Below are positions 5,271 to 5,866 of a DNA stretch of 5,866 nucleotides, one piece after another. Below the pieces are notes generated by a model. The model had not been told where the DNA came from. It saw nothing but the letters and a program-made list of their open reading frames with translations, and searched no databases. Within the stretch, counting starts at the first letter, position 1, and each line of letters starts with the position of its first letter. Location of the stretch: NCBI GenBank assembly GCA_029256035.1, contig JAQSYR010000085.1:1-5866 (forward strand), read 5' to 3'. Origin of the DNA: Anaerocolumna sp. (GTDB lineage: Bacteria > Bacillota > Clostridia > Lachnospirales > Lachnospiraceae). A program made the position numbers and the translations under genes.

Positions 5271-5822
5271 ATGTTAAAAAAATACTCACCACCTGAAAAA
5301 TGGATTCTTTTAGGAATTCCAGTTCTTTTTCTTGTTGGGTCTATGTTTCATTTCCTTTATGAAATCAGTGGGGAAAATTTAATAATAGGTACATTTGCTC
5401 CTGTAAACGAAAGTATTTGGGAACACTTAAAGTTAGTGGTATTGCCAATTATTTGTTGGTGGGGAATTTATTATTTGACGGAAGGAAAAAATTATAATAT
5501 AAATAAGAATCCATGGTTTTCTGGTGCCATAAGCGCATTAATAACTGCATTAATAACAATTCCGTTAGGATATTATTTTTATACAGGAGCCTTTGGTATT
5601 GAACTTTTAGCAATAGATATTGCTTTGCTCTTAATTGCAATTTTTATTGGCCAGGTCATTGGGCTTCATATTTATCGGCATTCTAATGGAATACCAGTTA
5701 GACTATCCATTTTAGTAATGCTTGGCATACTTGTAGTATTTATTATATTTACTTTTAATCCTCCTCATCTACCTATGTTTTTGGATACAATTGGTAATCA
5801 ATATGGAGTAATTAAATATTAA
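5271..5822 (+). CDS. DUF6512-type multi-pass membrane protein of unknown function
   Basis: The 183-residue protein starts best at ATG 5271, with GAGG (5261-5264) six nt upstream; the in-frame TTG at 5229 has no RBS and would add 14 polar residues. About five hydrophobic segments are visible, at residues 11-30, 53-70, 82-102, 109-134 and 143-161, so it is an integral membrane protein. Two sequence blocks look conserved and recall the DUF6512 family from memory: FAPVNESIWEHLKL (residues 42-55), between the first two segments, and FNPPHLPMFLD (162-172), after the last. No enzymatic or transport motif is recognised and no function is known to me. The gene is monocistronic by layout, between the post-EAL hairpin and the hairpin at the window edge. 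The family assignment was not checked by search. Confidence 0.8.
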   Translation: MLKKYSPPEKWILLGIPVLFLVGSMFHFLYEISGENLIIGTFAPVNESIWEHLKLVVLPIICWWGIYYLTEGKNYNINKNPWFSGAISALITALITIPLGYYFYTGAFGIELLAIDIALLLIAIFIGQVIGLHIYRHSNGIPVRLSILVMLGILVVFIIFTFNPPHLPMFLDTIGNQYGVIKY

Positions 5823-5840
5823 ATAAAATTAAATAAAAAA

Positions 5841-5866
5841 AATGAGGTCGTAGAAACGACCTCATT
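5841..5866. terminator. Perfect 11-bp hairpin terminator at the right window edge
   Basis: AATGAGGTCGT (5841-5851) and ACGACCTCATT (5856-5866) pair perfectly around the loop AGAA, starting 19 nt after the DUF6512-type gene. An A run (5834-5842) precedes the left arm, so the minus strand carries a T run and the hairpin could also stop a convergent gene from the right. The plus-strand T run would lie beyond the window apart from its first two T bases. Confidence 0.8.

Overview
The window is AT-rich throughout, with strong AGGAG-type ribosome binding sites, intrinsic terminators ending in T runs, and protein families typical of low-GC Gram-positive bacteria. A Clostridia host, perhaps of Lachnospiraceae type, is the best guess; this is inferred from gene content and style, not from any 16S or database evidence. 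No tRNA, rRNA, CRISPR array or transposase was seen.

Layout. (1) Positions 2-1675 (+) hold the 3' part of a MutS2-like ATPase gene that enters from the left edge and lacks the C-terminal Smr nuclease domain. A clear intrinsic terminator follows at 1696-1723. (2) Positions 1724-1975 are a gene-poor leader. It contains a possible promoter and a 14-bp tandem repeat array (about 1814-1921), ahead of (3) a 613-residue regulator (1976-3817, +) with two Cro/C1-type helix-turn-helix domains, each followed by a long helical, TPR-like region. (4) Directly abutting it, stop codon to stop codon on the opposite strand, is an unlisted 47-codon gene (3818-3961, -). It has an excellent RBS and encodes a peptide with a secretion-signal-like N-terminus and an 18-residue tail. 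(5) The divergent region 3962-4219 holds the presumed peptide promoter, a dyad at the expected transcription start, three related ATTTGGT repeats (one outside this region, at the shared gene ends), and a 60-nt hairpin with perfect 19-bp arms. (6) Positions 4220-5041 (+) encode a stand-alone EAL-domain cyclic-di-GMP phosphodiesterase with its catalytic residues intact, followed by a terminator-like hairpin. (7) Positions 5271-5822 (+) encode a small multi-pass membrane protein of the DUF6512 type, followed by a perfect 11-bp hairpin that runs to the window edge.

The most interesting unit is the regulator plus the convergent mini-gene. An HTH plus TPR-like intracellular receptor next to a short exported peptide is the hallmark arrangement of RRNPP (Rap/Rgg/NprR/PlcR/PrgX) peptide signalling. 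Here the receptor appears to be internally duplicated. The convergent layout with no terminator between the genes predicts overlapping, mutually antisense transcripts, and the big hairpin at 4052-4111 is the first obvious stop for the regulator mRNA. Whether the neighbouring EAL phosphodiesterase or the membrane protein are outputs of this circuit is speculation from proximity. The pairing itself is inference from sequence features and would need a homology survey and experiments to confirm.
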